A DNA stretch of 64,000 bases from assembly GCA_944588485.1 (NCBI GenBank), contig OX155895.1, positions 24,658,927 to 24,722,926 on the forward strand, given 5' to 3'. Below the pieces are notes generated by a model. That model worked only from the letters and a program-made list of their open reading frames with translations. It was not told where the DNA came from and did no database searches. Position 1 is the stretch's first letter, and every line of letters begins with the position of its first letter. Below, piece by piece: positions 12,130 to 23,849 of this stretch. This stretch comes from Phosphuga atrata (taxonomy: Eukaryota; Arthropoda; Insecta; Coleoptera; Silphidae). Made by a program: the position numbers and the translations under genes.

Positions 12130-12440
12130 AATATTATATTTTCAGTCTACGGACTACTTCAATCTAACTATTAACCGACTGGACCAAACCAAGAGTTGGC
12201 AGGCCCAAACTAAATTCCAATCGGTTCAACTATGAGCTGAGCAGCCTAGACTAAGGACCGATCGACCTATAATAATGAGCATTCGCGACGGCCTGACGTC
12301 GAAGTTTTGGCCCGACGCGTCGGGCCAAAACTGCAGACCGATCAGTCCAACAAACTCTGATCAGATCTGCCCAAATTATGGACCAATCTGCTCAAAGTAT
12401 GGACCAATCTGTCCAAACTATGGACCGATCGGCATAGTAA
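12130..12440. repeat. short tandem repeats around a perfect palindrome
   Basis: Degenerate units of about 23 bases built on TATGGACCAATCTG(C/T)CCAAA repeat toward 12360-12430. At 12303-12332 there is a 30-base perfect palindrome centred on GACGCGTC. The block is GC-rich compared with its flanks and lies between the 8.6- and 13.1-kb exons, about 350 bases downstream of the latter's stop. Confidence 0.6.
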
Positions 12441-12791
12441 AATATTAAAAGTTATATTAATAGAAAATGCTTTAAAAGCGCAATTTCAGTATTAGGTCGG
12501 TGAGGAATATTGTAATTATGTTACGCCTTGGAGAATATTAAATAAAATAGTAAAAATGCAAATGTTTAAATTAGTTTAACGGTTTATTCAATTTTATTCA
12601 ATAAAAAGTTACATTTAAAGTAAATTTTTTACTTTTAAAACAAACAAATTCCTATAAATAAACTTAATTTAAAGATAGGATTTGGTTTTTTTTTTTACTT
12701 TTAATCTATAATTTGGATGAAAAATATCTGAAATATAATAAAATGAAAAATAACTACAATTTATGGATACAGAGTGCAACTTTTCTAACGA

Positions 12792-13102
12792 TTAATTTTT
12801 TTTAGTTTCCTTGGGGTCAAACAATTCATCCTCAATCTGATGAAATTCCAAAGTTTTAATAGGATCAATCTTTTGAGGCGGATGCATATGAATTCCGATG
12901 AATTCCAATATATTTGTATCGTCCGTGCGAAGCTTGGCTTTACACCGATGAAAGAATTTGCATCTCCAAAAAATCCTTCTTTTGTTCCTGTAGTTTAAGA
13001 GGAATGGATAATTGCCGTATATTAACGTTGGTCTTCCTTTTCCACTTCGCACAAACAGGTGGTCTTCAAGCGACGTTGAATTTGTAAAGGAATTATATAA
13101 TT
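12792..13102 (-). CDS. alternative terminal exon, FLYWCH zinc finger
   Basis: The acceptor reads CTTCTTTTCTTCTTCAG, an excellent pyrimidine tract. The exon opens with AA completing a split codon and continues 102 codons to TAA. FLYWCH landmarks are G-R-P-T-L-I-Y-G-N-Y, I-F-W-R-C, H-R-C-K-A-K and H-M-H-P-P. The spacing between the two Cys is one residue shorter than in most cassettes. Two minus-strand AATAAA signals lie 200-210 bases past the stop (plus-strand TTTATT at 12583-12588 and 12593-12598). The C-terminal D-P-I-K-T-L-E-F parallels N-P-F-A-T-L-K-Y of the 8.6-kb exon, which suggests tandem duplication. The role as a Mod(mdg4)-like C-terminal module is inferred. Confidence 0.85.
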
Positions 13103-13270
13103 CTGAAGAAGAAAAGAAGATTATATTAAAAAAAATAGTGAATTAAATAATATTTGTTATGATTTATTGTCAAAAACCAAATGCGTACATTTCCAGTCTA
13201 GTCATAGAATTATATAATTTTTTCAACTTGTAATAAGCAATCATAATACATTCTTCATAACCCATAAAAG

Positions 13271-13502
13271 TACACGGAAAAAAGTACACCTTAAAAATTA
13301 CAGTTTAAATAGTAGCAGCGGCCTTACGAATACAAATTTGTAAAGATTGCAGTCGCACACTGTAATTTTTAAAACTTATTTACTAATCATATCGGAAACT
13401 GTAATTTTAACAAAAGCAATTTGTAGTTTTTACAGTTTCAAATTCGCGAGGCCGCTGCTACTATTTGAAACTGTAATTTTTAAAGTGTACTGTTTCCATG
13501 TA
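13271..13502. mobile_element. 232-bp MITE, almost entirely inverted repeat
   Basis: The left 60 bases (TACACGGAAAAAAGTACACC, then AAATAGTAGCAGCGGCC) pair with the right end reverse-complemented (TACATGGAAACAGTACAC..., AAATAGTAGCAGCGGCC). The arms are close to identical and the interior is short, so the transcript could form a strong hairpin. Confidence 0.7.
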
Positions 13503-14533
13503 AACACTTTTAAAACGGCCAACAATAAACTGTAATAACAAGTCAAGTGGATAACAAGAGGCTGTCAAATAGAACAATAGGTAGTCTGATGCGAAAAAAG
13601 ACCAACAGGTTGGAAAGGACCGGAACTTTATCTTCTGGAGTCATTAGAAATTTTCAAACAGAGCCGTAACCCATCCGTTAATAACCTGAACGAGCAAATC
13701 GACCTAATCTTTAAAAAAATTTAATCTTGCACAATCGTCTCCAGATAATTCCCTAATTTCAGAAAAGCACCTCACTCCGGAGCAAAATCCTTAGTATACG
13801 TAGCCGTACCCGTAGTACCCGTAGTGTAAATCATCAATTGGTAATTAACTTGAAAATTATCTTCACCCGTCGAAACTCGAGTCCTGTTAGATGTTTAAAT
13901 TTATATAACTGGTGAAAATAACAAAGGGTGATTATAAAAAAAATATTTTTCTTGCTTTCAGGGATGAAACCAATCTGACCAATCATAAACCAATATGACC
14001 CAACCAATCTTTATTGAGACATAGATGATCTTAAGTGAACCTTAATTAATTTTCATTTCGAAAGATCCTTCTCCAGTTGCAACCGACACTGGGAAGCTCA
14101 GTAGAATTTTTAATGCAACCATTAAATTTACAAAAACTGTTTCCAAATTATTATATGATTTGAATAATGTTTAGAAATTCAGAAGAAATATGAATTGAAT
14201 GATGTTTAGAATTATTATCTTTCTTACGCTTTTCTTTGAATATATTGATTTCATTAACCAATTCTATTTATTGCACCAACAACTCTGTTTTCATCGTCAG
14301 AGCGAAATATTTCAAGGTCAAAACTATATTTTCTTAATATTTCCTCTTTCATCCATATCATAATTTCTTTAAAATCAGACAACAATAATTTTTTTATCGG
14401 ATAATAGATGATAATTAGGGTTTCTGAATATCCGCACTTTTGAAAAATAAAAACCGCGGTTTCGGGTTCGGTTTTTAAGAATTTTTGGTAGTAGTGTCTT
14501 ATGTATATTTGAAGGGTGATGGAACTAGATATT

Positions 14534-14599
<66 letters not shown>

Positions 14600-15402
14600 T
14601 AACATAATTAAACAGTTTTTTTTTTATTTCAAAATATCTAAACATTTGAAATTATTTTACTTCCTTCATAAAAGATCTAGTCTAGTTTCTTGACTATGAC
14701 TTTCTTAGAGAACGCTGTAAACGTAATTCAATTTTATAACTAATGTGGTAAATAATGAAAAATATAGAATACATATTGAAACTTAAATAGATTAGTGTTT
14801 AAATAGAGGTGCAACTAATTGTAAGTAAAAGCTGAAATATTATATTTATGAATATAAAGTTGTTTATATATTAATGTTTGTTTAATTAAAAAAGTAAAAA
14901 AAATACAAAATAAAATTTAAAATAAAACTAAATTTATTTTAAATTTAAATAATAATATTTTAAAAACACCAAGCTATTTAAATGTTTGTCGTTTAAACTA
15001 GATATTAATTTTGTACAAAAGTTGGAGCTTAGGGAAAATGATGTTTCGGCGTAGGTGTATGTAGCTTTAATTGTAGAGATTGCTTGAAACAAAATATTTA
15101 ATGTTTTTGCTCTCTAAGAAGTTCTTTTATATTTAGCAAACTCCTGTTTCTCAGAATTAGGAGAGCGACTTGTTTGCATATAAGTATTTTTGTTTAATAC
15201 TTGACTTGAATAACTTTTGAACATCGTCTTGCGAGGAATAGTTTGGATTGGTCATTTCTTCTAATTCTTATGAATTTGCCGAAAATTCACCTTCAACTTC
15301 AACCTTATTGTTGTCTGGATAAAGTCGTTCGGCAATATATTTACGGAAAATATTAAAACAGACTTTGTTGCAACTTTCGAAGAATCTAATAAGCATCTAG
15401 CC
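13503..15402. other. repeat-rich DNA without a recognised gene
   Basis: About 13640-13760 shows, on the plus strand, a weak Penelope-like tail (L-E-I-F-K-Q ... I-D-L-I-F-K-K). Part of dispersed repeat E lies at 13868-13935. The rest is AT-rich with a TA microsatellite. Confidence 0.35.
14538..14596. repeat. (TA)n microsatellite
   Basis: Uninterrupted alternating TA of just under 60 bases. Confidence 0.95.
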
Positions 15403-15633
15403 CAGTCATTCTCAACGACTGTGCCGCGGCACTTTTGTGTGCCACGAAATTCTAAAAGTCTGCTGCTAAATTTTTGATAAATATATAATAATGTTAATAC
15501 CAATAAACAATATGATTTAAAAAGAAAAATACTTCTTCTTTTTAAGAAGAAAATCCATAATTTTTTTTAAATTATGGATCTACTTATCTACATTTTAAAT
15601 ATTTGTTTTGCATCGCGTTCTTTCTTATTGTTA

Positions 15634-16435
15634 GTGCCGTATTATAGTGAAGCGGTGAGCATTGCGGAGAGCGTAGAGGAAAGCGGTACATGATAAGTCG
15701 GCACCGGACGACTCGGCATTTCCAACTCGGCACCGGGAAAACTCGGCACCGGATAAGTCGGCACCGGGCTGATCGGAACGAGTCATCAATATATAAATTT
15801 TCTAGTATAACATAGGTTTTGGTAATATGAAAAATAAAAGAAATCTTTTTAGAATTAAAAAAAGTAACGCACGCCCCTTGAAAGATGAAGGAAATTGTAA
15901 GCTATTTATTTAGTCACCTTCTAGCCAACAGTAGAATTCATGTGAAAACAGCTTTAAATTAAAAACTAATAATAAAACATCAATAACTTTATTAGAAGTT
16001 TAGATATTACATTTCATAATTGTGAGATAATCCTCTCAGGTCCTCCAACATGTTGTCCCTGTTATATGAATTTATATCTCTGATTTATTGAGAAATAAAA
16101 AATTTAATTTTCTTCAATATCATAAAAAAGTGTATAGATAAGAGGTTAAAAGAAAATTGAAAATACGAGTGCCGAAATGTCTCGGTGCCGATTTGCCCGG
16201 TGCCGACTTATCCGGTGCCGACTTTTCCCGGTGCCAACTTATCCGGTGCCGAGTTGTCCGGTGCCGATTTGGAATGGCCGACTCGTCTGTGTCCGGAGGA
16301 AAGCATAGCGTTTTATTCAAATGTTTGTTTCAGAAGCGGTGACCAGCGCGTTTTAATACGCGGGCGAGCTATTTATTCACTGTATAAACAGAGTTTGCTC
16401 ACCGCTCTGCTCGCCGCATCACTATAATCCTGGCC
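15634..16435. mobile_element. Harbinger-type MITE with internal GGTGCCGA repeats
   Basis: The termini GTGCCGTATTATAGTGAAGC and (reverse complement of the right end) GGCCAGGATTATAGTGATGC pair well, and TTA flanks both sides (15631-15633, 16436-16438), the classic three-base duplication of PIF/Harbinger. Inside, tandem GG(T)GCCGA(C/G)TT-type units at 15690-15775 are mirrored by a second array at 16170-16275, giving an inner inverted repeat. Confidence 0.65.
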
Positions 16436-16808
16436 TTAGAACCATAAACTGATTTTTATGCATCAAGTCGGCTCACACTTGTCACTAGTAGGTACAAAAA
16501 CAGGTTGTTTTAATGATAGTGGGATTCCCAACGCGTAGTACGCGTAGTAAGTCATAGTAGTTACTGCACATTTCCTTTCGTTAAAATTGGCAAATGTATG
16601 TGATTCACTTTATATACACCATATCACCATATTAATTTATTTGCTTGTAGTGTCAATTTATAAAATTATGTACATATATTGGCTTTGCAGTATTGTATTC
16701 TCAAACTTGAATAAATCGTATTTAAAGGTAATATTTGATTCGTCTTTTTTATTATGAATTTTCAATGTTTCGACTATAGTATTTTTATTTTAACAGAACC
16801 TTCTGAAA

Positions 16809-17127
16809 ATGGATAAATGGTTAAAAAGAAGAAAGCTTAACGATGAAAATAGTGATAATGATAACTGATAACGTTAGCGATCAAGTTAATGAACCCACGG
16901 CAAGTGCAAGTAAAAATACTTCTTGCTATGATTTTTTGAAATTTGGATTTATCTCTACAATGGAAAATGACAAAGTTGTTCCCGAGTGTGTATGTAGTTG
17001 TAAATTATCAAATAGTGCTATGGTTCCGAGCAAATTCCAACGTCACTTGGTCACTAATCATCCTTCGCTTTCAACAAAAGATAAAAGCTACTTTCAAAAG
17101 TCTTATCTTCAAAATTCAAGCAAGTAA
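16809..17127 (+). pseudogene. hAT transposase N-terminus with BED-type finger
   Basis: In the frame starting M-D-K-W-L-K-R-R-K-L-N the sequence shows the usual N-terminus of ZBED5-like hAT proteins, then F-G-F-I-S-T, C-V-C-S-C-K-L, and R-H-L-V-T-N-H-P, the Cys and His ligands of a BED finger. A frame change near 16850 and stops after S-S-K end it. It belongs to the 15403-19858 element. Confidence 0.65.
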
Positions 17128-17369
17128 AAGTTTTTGAAAAACAAATTGGTGTGTCTAAAAAGGCTCAAGTAGCTTATTACGAAATAGCTGAATTGATTGC
17201 TGTTAAATTAAAACTTATATTACCAGCTTGTCGCAAAATTGTAAAAATAATGATTGGTAGATCAGCAGATATTTATATTTGTAAAATACCACTTTCGAAT
17301 GACACAATCCATCGTAGAATTACAAAATACAATACTCAATATAATTATCACAAAATACTACAAAAACTC

Positions 17370-17690
17370 TTGCGAATTCAAATTTTGCTCTACAAATCGA
17401 CGAAACAACAGATATTACACGAAAAGCTCAATTAATTGCATTCGTTAGATTTATTCATGAAAATGATATACATAATTAATCAATTTTTTATGTTGTCGGG
17501 AGTTACCTGATTTTACAGCTGGCAAAGATATTTTTAATGTAATTAGTTCATATTTAGAAGAAATTATAGTTTCGTGGAAGTCATGTATTGGCCTTTGTAC
17601 AGATGCTCTAGCTATGACTGGACATCTAAAAGAATTTGTAGAACATATTAAAGAACTGAATGGAGATATATTATTATTTATATATTGTTG
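17370..17690 (+). pseudogene. hAT transposase core fragment
   Basis: Broken frames give F-A-L-Q-I-D-E-T-T-D-I-T and A-F-V-R-F-I-H-E-N-D-I, the segment with the first catalytic Asp of hAT transposases, then C-T-D-A-L-A-M-T-G-H-L-K. Stops and frame changes show decay. The reading is cut at about 17695 by a foldback insertion. Confidence 0.6.
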
Positions 17691-17696
17691 AGTTTG

Positions 17697-18184
17697 AAGA
17701 TTTTGATATAAATTTCTAGGAAATCATTAGTATAACTAATCTTTCTACAAAAAACATTTCTTAAAAACAACTACTTCCCTGGCAAATACCTCGACTGACA
17801 TTGAATTACATTTAACAACTTCATTGGCACTGGTACTTCACTGGCAACACCACGACTGACATTGAATTACATCAAGAAAGTTTTTGGGTTCTATATAACC
17901 CGGTAATTTCACCCCATAGCCAACCCCCTCCCCCCCCCAAAATTATAATTATCTTTTGTATTTGATCAGGATATTGTTTTTGTTTTTAAATTGAAAATTA
18001 CAGGGTTATATAGAACCCAAAAACTTTCTTAATGCAATTCAATGTCAGTCGTGGTGTTACCAATGAAGTACCAGTGAATTTGTTGTATTTAAGAAATGTT
18101 TTCTATAGAAAGATCAGTTATACTAATGATGTCAGCTTTGTTTACGATATGTATACAATGATTTCCTAGAAATTATAATCTTTG
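17697..18184. mobile_element. foldback element inside the hAT transposase
   Basis: TTTGAAGATTTTGATATAAATTTCTAGG at the left is mirrored at the right, and longer arms including GGGTTCTATATAACCC and the ACGACTGACATTGAATT block face each other around a C-rich centre near 17930. Left and right flanks both carry GAGATATATTA/GGGATATATTA, a likely target duplication; joining across them restores the hAT order G-D-I-L-V-T-H-C-F-L-H-R-E. Confidence 0.65.
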
Positions 18185-19029
18185 AAGAGGGGATATATTA
18201 GTTACCCATTGTTTTTTGCATCGAGAACCACTTGTTACAAACTATTTGCCATCCAAATTGAAAACAGTTCTGGAACAATTTGTTAAAATGGATAATTAAA
18301 TCAAGACCATTAAAAATTCGCTTATTTAGTAAATTATAACAAGCTATGGAAGCCAAGTACGAATCCTTGTTACTGCATACGGAAGTAAGTTGGTTGTGCA
18401 GAGGAAAAGTTTTATCTCGTGTGCTGGAATTAAAAGACGAAATGAACAAGATAAAGTTTTTGAACAAGATAAAAATTATGAATTTGTTCATTTGTTGGAA
18501 GACTAAATATGGTGTACTGAACTGGCCTACTTATAGACATTTTTGTTACTTTTAATAACATAAATTCAAGTATACAAGGGCCTAATGAAAATATCTTAAA
18601 CTCAACCGATAACCTGCTGGGATACCAAAAACAAATAACAAATAATCATGGAAAAATAAATCTCAGGAAAAGTTTGAGTCAGTCCCAAAAGACTGTTATA
18701 AAACTATTAAAATAATTGTTATTGACTATTTGACAATATTAGAGGAGAGAATTATTCATTATTTCCCAAAATTTGATATAAAGAAATTTTATTGGATTCG
18801 TAATCCATTTCTCATAACAGATACTTCTGCATTTGACTTAACTTTGAATGAAGTGAAAGAACTCATTTTGCTTTCCAATAATCGAGATTTAATTTTAAAA
18901 CATTCAGAAGAATCAATTAATTCATTTTGGATTAACATTATATGTTTAAACATATTATTACAATTTTCCACATCTTATTTGTGTGAATTCGGATTTTCAG
19001 CATTAACCAACATTAAAACTAAAAAATAA
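18180..19029 (+). pseudogene. hAT transposase C-terminal fragments
   Basis: Begins G-D-I-L-V-T-H-C-F-L-H-R-E in broken frame and ends with the 99-codon frame 18730-19029, which carries the hAT dimerisation motif F-S-T-S-Y-L-C-E-F-G-F-S-A-L. The intervening sequence has several stops. Part of the 15403-19858 element. Confidence 0.65.
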
Positions 19030-19204
19030 TCCCTCAGTCCGTAATCCCTCAGATAATCTCCTATGCTCGTTTAGGAGATTATCTGAGGGATTACGACCTA
19101 AACTGACCTAATCATTTCGAAAGTTTTTAATCTCACCCAATCTCCGGCAGATAAGTCCCCAATTACAGACAAACAACGCCCCTCCCCACCAAAATTATAG
19201 GGTT

Positions 19205-19426
19205 ATATATTCAACTTATCAATTTGGTAAGTCACTTGAATATGACGCCAAACGTCGAAACTTAAGTTGTGAAATTAAATGTACAAATTTATATAACTGT
19301 GAATAATAAGTTATATAACATTTTAACATATTATAAGTGTGGTTAAAACATATTAAATTTTTCAATTCAATGTAAGTATGAGTTACACGTAGTAACAGTC
19401 GCAACCATCCTATTCATACATTCATA
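19205..19426. repeat. dispersed repeat E, right half
   Basis: Includes AAATTTATATAACTGTGAAT, ACATATTATAAGTGTGGTT and GTCGCAACCATCCTATTCAT. The last is the reverse complement of the left end of the 51-kb copy. Confidence 0.55.
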
Positions 19427-20171
19427 ATGGTTACATACCTTTTATTTAGTACTTATTTGTAGTTTTCGTTAGATTTAAACGCAAAAAACGAAATGAATGG
19501 CAGCTTATATGTGAATGATGTGACGTGTAATGATTGTTTGAAAATCACGGAGTACTATATTTAAAAATAGTATCAACGTGCAGCTCTCGACCAATCAACG
19601 AATCGTAAACCAAACGCTCATGTGTGTTGTCAATCATTACATAACAATAATCGCGGACTGTTGCATACGGGTGTAGTATGATGTATTTACATAATCCACG
19701 AACTGTACGACAATAGGCATTTACAATGGTGGTCGTAGATAAACTATTTTACGCAGTGTATTAACTACATAATTTTTAAACTTATCTTTTTCTTTGTGAG
19801 CCACCAAATTTTGAAATCGTTAAAAGTGTGCCGCAAAAAAAAGGTTTTTTAATCACTGATCTAGGCAATATACTCTTTTTCCGGTTAGTTAAACGCATGT
19901 GCATTAGGGATTGTAATCCGGTGTCATTTTCAATCCGCCCGGATCCACACGAATTTCCACCGATCCGTTCGGATCGATGGAATTAAATCTAACATAATAC
20001 TCTATCCTTGTTACTGCTATATCTACTTAATCTCTTTACTTAATCTACTGAGATCACAACAATTAGGTATTTGAGCATGCTAACAAGTCTTATTCTTATA
20101 TTTATAACAGACATATTGATGATTCTGTCTAATGCAATATAAAATTTTTAGTATATTAAAGTTACTATAAA

Positions 20172-20307
20172 TACCGTATTTGCCGGTGCATAAGGCGCAT
20201 CCTAAAATTCAACTTTTTGTGCACCTGTAACGCTAAACGCGGACCTATGTTTTAGTTGCATTTTTTTGGAAACAAAGTGCGCGTTATACACCAGCAAATA
20301 CGTTAAT
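20172..20307. mobile_element. short MITE with CGTATTTGC termini
   Basis: CCGTATTTGCCGGTGCATAAGGCGC at the left is mirrored at the right by GCGCGTTATACACCAGCAAATACG. About 135 bases, no coding. A second related stretch begins near 20390. Confidence 0.55.
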
Positions 20308-20672
20308 TATTTTAAGTATACATTATTTATCACAAAATTATTTTGGTTTTGAAAAAAACATGTGGCGCCATGCGCACCATTCATTTAAAGTACCTACTCA
20401 TGCAATAGCGCGATTATTTTACCAAAAATTAGCTGGATCACCGCATCCGGCATATTGGTACCGGTTTAAACGTTTAATGATGACGGATCGGCAGGATTAC
20501 CAGATCCGGTTTTCCGAATTGCAATCCTTAATGCGCATCCGCCAAGTTTAAAAATCGGGACTATGAAAGTTTCGGGCAAATTTTGTTATTTCCACTGTTT
20601 ATACGCCAAAAGTGCCGTCAAACTTTTTGACGTATAACCAGTGCGCACAAAAAATGTCAACTATTAAAAGGT

Positions 20673-20948
20673 TTATTCTGTTAATTCCAGATTTTCAAGG
20701 GTCTTCAAACGGTCCATGATATTTTTCATTAAAGCTTTGCTTATATCACCAACAATTAATTTCTTTTCCAAGAATCCTATTACACCTTGTGCCGTAAATA
20801 TGTTAGAAACATCGCGGCTTAATGTTGTTACTGCTACGCTTACTGGAGATAAAGTTTCTTTTAAGCCTTTAACTACTGGTATATTTTCACAAATCTGTCT
20901 ATCCAAACTTAAAAAAAAAACAGAAAGTGTGGTACAAAGGCTCTCCAT
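20673..20948 (-). pseudogene. hAT-like transposase fragment
   Basis: The minus-strand frame contains C-E-N-I-P-V-V-K-G-L-K-E-T-L-S-P and S-R-D-V-S-N-I-F-T-A-Q-G-V-I, with a helical K-A-L-M-K-N-I-M-D-R-L tail. This resembles a middle segment of BED/hAT-like insect transposases as I remember them. No ends are visible, so the family call is weak. Confidence 0.35.
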
Positions 20949-22957
20949 TTCTTATCTATATGTGATGATATGTACATAAGAATTGCAAAATTATGGGGGG
21001 GGGTAAGCAAAATTCATCAAATCGTTTATTTACGACAGCAGGATCTCACGAAAGTTTCGCACCGTCGTTTATTTACGACAGCCGTAGTTAAAGGGTTAAG
21101 TTACATAACAACTGAAAAATGACATTTTCAATTAAATGCTATATTTCAATGATACAATGAAACTAAACAACAATAAATTGTCATAAAACCTAGCAAATAC
21201 ATATGTTTAGACTTAGACTAAATAAAAACCAATTTTGTATTTAACTCTAGATTAGTTGGTATTTCGTCTTCACATTCATAATCAAAACTTATTTTTGATC
21301 TTCTTCATAATGTAGTATCGTTAAAATTGATAATATTCAATTCTTTTGTAATTTTGATTTGAAGTTTGCTTGAAAATGTTATAACTACAAACAGCTATTG
21401 CGCGTTTTTTTTTTTAATTTATTAACTGCATTGCAGTTTTCATTTTTCTTTTGAAAATCTCAGATTTTATAGAACTTTCTGCAAAATTGGTCAAAAATAC
21501 CCATAACATGAAAAAAAAACATAATATAAACATAACTATGGTCGAATTGTATAAATTCGTCGACAACGCACCGTTTATCTCAAAAAATGAGTTTCTAGCT
21601 CATTTTTGGTATTTTTCATTTTTTCCGCGATGGTTCTTGCATGATTCTGCATGGTTATTGAAATTTCGCACAAAGTACTCTAGAACTATTTCATATCTAC
21701 AAGGAACTCTGATGAAATATTATATTTTTGTAAGTTCTATTTGCTAACTTCACAGGACTTGAACACCGTTCTGCTTGCCTCGCATATTCGCTTCATTGTC
21801 GCAGCCCTGTCCTCGCAATTTATTGAAGTCTAATTATTTTTTTTTACTAAAAGATATTGCGATAAACCTTAATGGTGGAATCTGAATACTTCAGTCTTCA
21901 GTCAGAATCTGCAATCCTAAAAAATGTTGTGCAACTAATATATTTCCCTTATTCTCCTTATGTAAAAATCAGTGTAATTTGCTCAGAATGATTTGACAAT
22001 GCCTCAACACACTTATGTATTATATAAAATAATTTATGTATTCGTCAATTTTTATAATAAAAACGTAAAAGGTCGCAATATCTGTTGAATTTTATGATCC
22101 TCACCACCCCTACAAGAACATGGTTACAAAGAAACGCCGCCAACTTAGCGCTTTTTTTTTAATTTACATGTGTTCCACTCGCTCAAGCAATCTCCAAATT
22201 ATGTAGGTTTTTTTCTATATTAAATAACATCCTATCCTCTCCATTTGCTAATATTAAATTCTTGGTGTGGCACCACCTTATTAAATTATTAACGTGTTCC
22301 GCTAAGCAACTTCGGCGCCCATCGAGAATGGCGCGCCAATGCAACCCATTCTCTGCATACCGTATGGAGCAAGCACTGCCCAAAGCCCAATTAGGGCTGT
22401 AACGCCATAAGGAAGAAGAACAGCAAGTTAAGTCGAGAATCAAAAGTCCAAATAAGTCGGAATCAAAAATAAAACCCTCAAAATCAATACAGTCTTTATA
22501 AAATGTTTTAACAATAATTTTTCAATTTTTCAAAAATTTCCGCTAATAATGATGCCAAAATTACAAAAATCACTTTTATGCTGGGGAGAAGAACGTACTT
22601 ATCTCAGTTTTCTTAATAATCTAACAGAACTATTATTTAAACAAATGTGACAACAATGCATGTTGTCATTCGAAAATTGTCATTTTACTAGGTTTCAACA
22701 TGTTATTTGGAGTAAAAGCATTTTGTTTGCCTAGACCAGAGGTCAAGCAATTCCGGTGTAGACGTATAAAGAAAGTAGTTTTTCCTCCTGCCATAATAGA
22801 ATATTTAATATAATATAAATACAATCAATAATGTACAAAATGGTTATAGAAAATATAGAACGTTAGATAAAATTTTAATAATCTTTGTTTCGAAACCCAA
22901 TTTTCATATAATTTATCGAATTCTATCCAATCAATTCAGAGTGAATTTGTCTAAATT
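20949..22957. other. no gene recognised; piggyBac-like end
   Basis: At 21060-21092 the sequence repeats GTCGTTTATTTACGACAGC and ends AAAGGGTTAAG, which resembles a piggyBac terminal repeat with its TTAA. The short frames at 21451-21747 (plus) and 22183-22443 (minus) match nothing I recognise. Confidence 0.35.
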
Positions 22958-23145
22958 CTAAAATGCCAAGTGGATAACCTCGGGCGGATGTGAATTAATG
23001 CCACTGAACTTGTAAATTTCAATGTGATTTGCCACAAGTCTGGCTTTACACCTCTTCTTATATCTGCGACATTTCCAGAAAAATCTTCTGTTTCTTCTTC
23101 TGTCTACGATAAATTAGAAACCGTCGCATACTAATGTTAGAATGT
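22958..23145 (-). pseudogene. dead FLYWCH terminal exon
   Basis: Reading the minus strand gives T-L-V-C-D-G-F, a TAA stop, then F-I-V-D-R-R-R-R-N-R-R-F-F-W-K-C-R-R-Y, K-R-C-K-A-R, and N-S-H-P-P-E-V-I-H. It aligns along its whole length with the 8.6-kb exon. Three defects are visible: an in-frame stop within the Y-x-F segment, loss of the first zinc-binding His (H-S-H became N-S-H), and loss of the 5' part with the splice acceptor. A duplicated cassette that has decayed. Confidence 0.8.
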
Positions 23146-23807
23146 TAGATTAAAATTGCAAATGTTTAATTATTCCAAATAGATTTTAGCTTTAAGTTTA
23201 AGTCTAAATACCTAGTTAATATTTCAAAGCACAGCTTTTTTGAAAAAAAAACCGCCAAAAAGAATTGTTTATTAAATATATATTGAAAATCGAGCGAATC
23301 AGAATCTGAATATGAAAGCGGTCGCGGTGTCGGAAAGCGGCTCAGAAGAAAGTGATAAGTATAGTTAGTTGTGATTCTGCCGATAGTTCAGAAGAAGATA
23401 TAGCCGTTGATTGGAAGCAATTGATAGATAAGCAATAATACCAAATCCATGTCCTCAAAAGTTTCCATTTGTTTCCGCCCCTGATTCAACTTTTCTTTTG
23501 GTGGTGAATTTCGATATACTTTTGTTCCATGGAAAAAAGGCTATATTTTATTCTTGAATAAATAAGTGTTATAGCTTACAATCCCATGTAAATTATAAAT
23601 ATCAATAAAACGATTTTTTTCTTTGCTTACACAATGTTATTTTCAATTTTCGATTATATTCGAGTATGAGAAATTATATCAATATAAAATACAACGCCGC
23701 TCGAATTATCTCGAGTGTGCACAGTTTGGCCTGTATAGCTCGCACGAATTAACACGTGCGTACAAGTTAGGGGGTTAAGCCAATTTTAATCTCTATTAAT
23801 TACATTT

Positions 23808-23813
23808 TTTATT
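23808..23813 (-). terminator. polyadenylation signal of the 24.1-kb exon
   Basis: Plus-strand TTTATT, that is AATAAA on the coding strand, 37 bases past the stop codon. Confidence 0.5.
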
Positions 23814-23849
23814 AAATAATTAAACCGTTTACGTAATTATTTTCTCTTA

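Larger units (their letters stand above)
15403..19858 (+). mobile_element. hAT transposon, 4.46 kb, with nested insertions
   Basis: The left end begins CAGTCATTCTCAACGACTG followed by the GTGCCGCGGCAC type block. The right end is ...GTGCCGCAAAA...AATCACTG. Both are standard hAT termini. An 8-base target duplication flanks it, ATCTAGCC (15395-15402) and ATCTAGGC (19859-19866), 7 of 8 matching. The coding strand carries a BED-finger and transposase pieces between 16809 and 19029. A Harbinger-type MITE (15634-16435) and a foldback element (about 17697-18184) have inserted inside it, which accounts for much of its length. Confidence 0.8.

Noticed and set aside
16157..16342. Plus-strand frame resembling a pentapeptide-repeat protein (G-A-D-L-P-G-A-D-L-S)
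   Set aside because: It is the translation of a tandem GGTGCCGACTT-type DNA repeat inside a MITE, and the mirrored array at 15.7 kb is not coding.
21000..21100. Repeated GTCGTTTATTTACGACAGC as a CRISPR-like or operator array
   Set aside because: Only two units, ending in a piggyBac-like AAAGGGTTAA, in clearly eukaryotic DNA.
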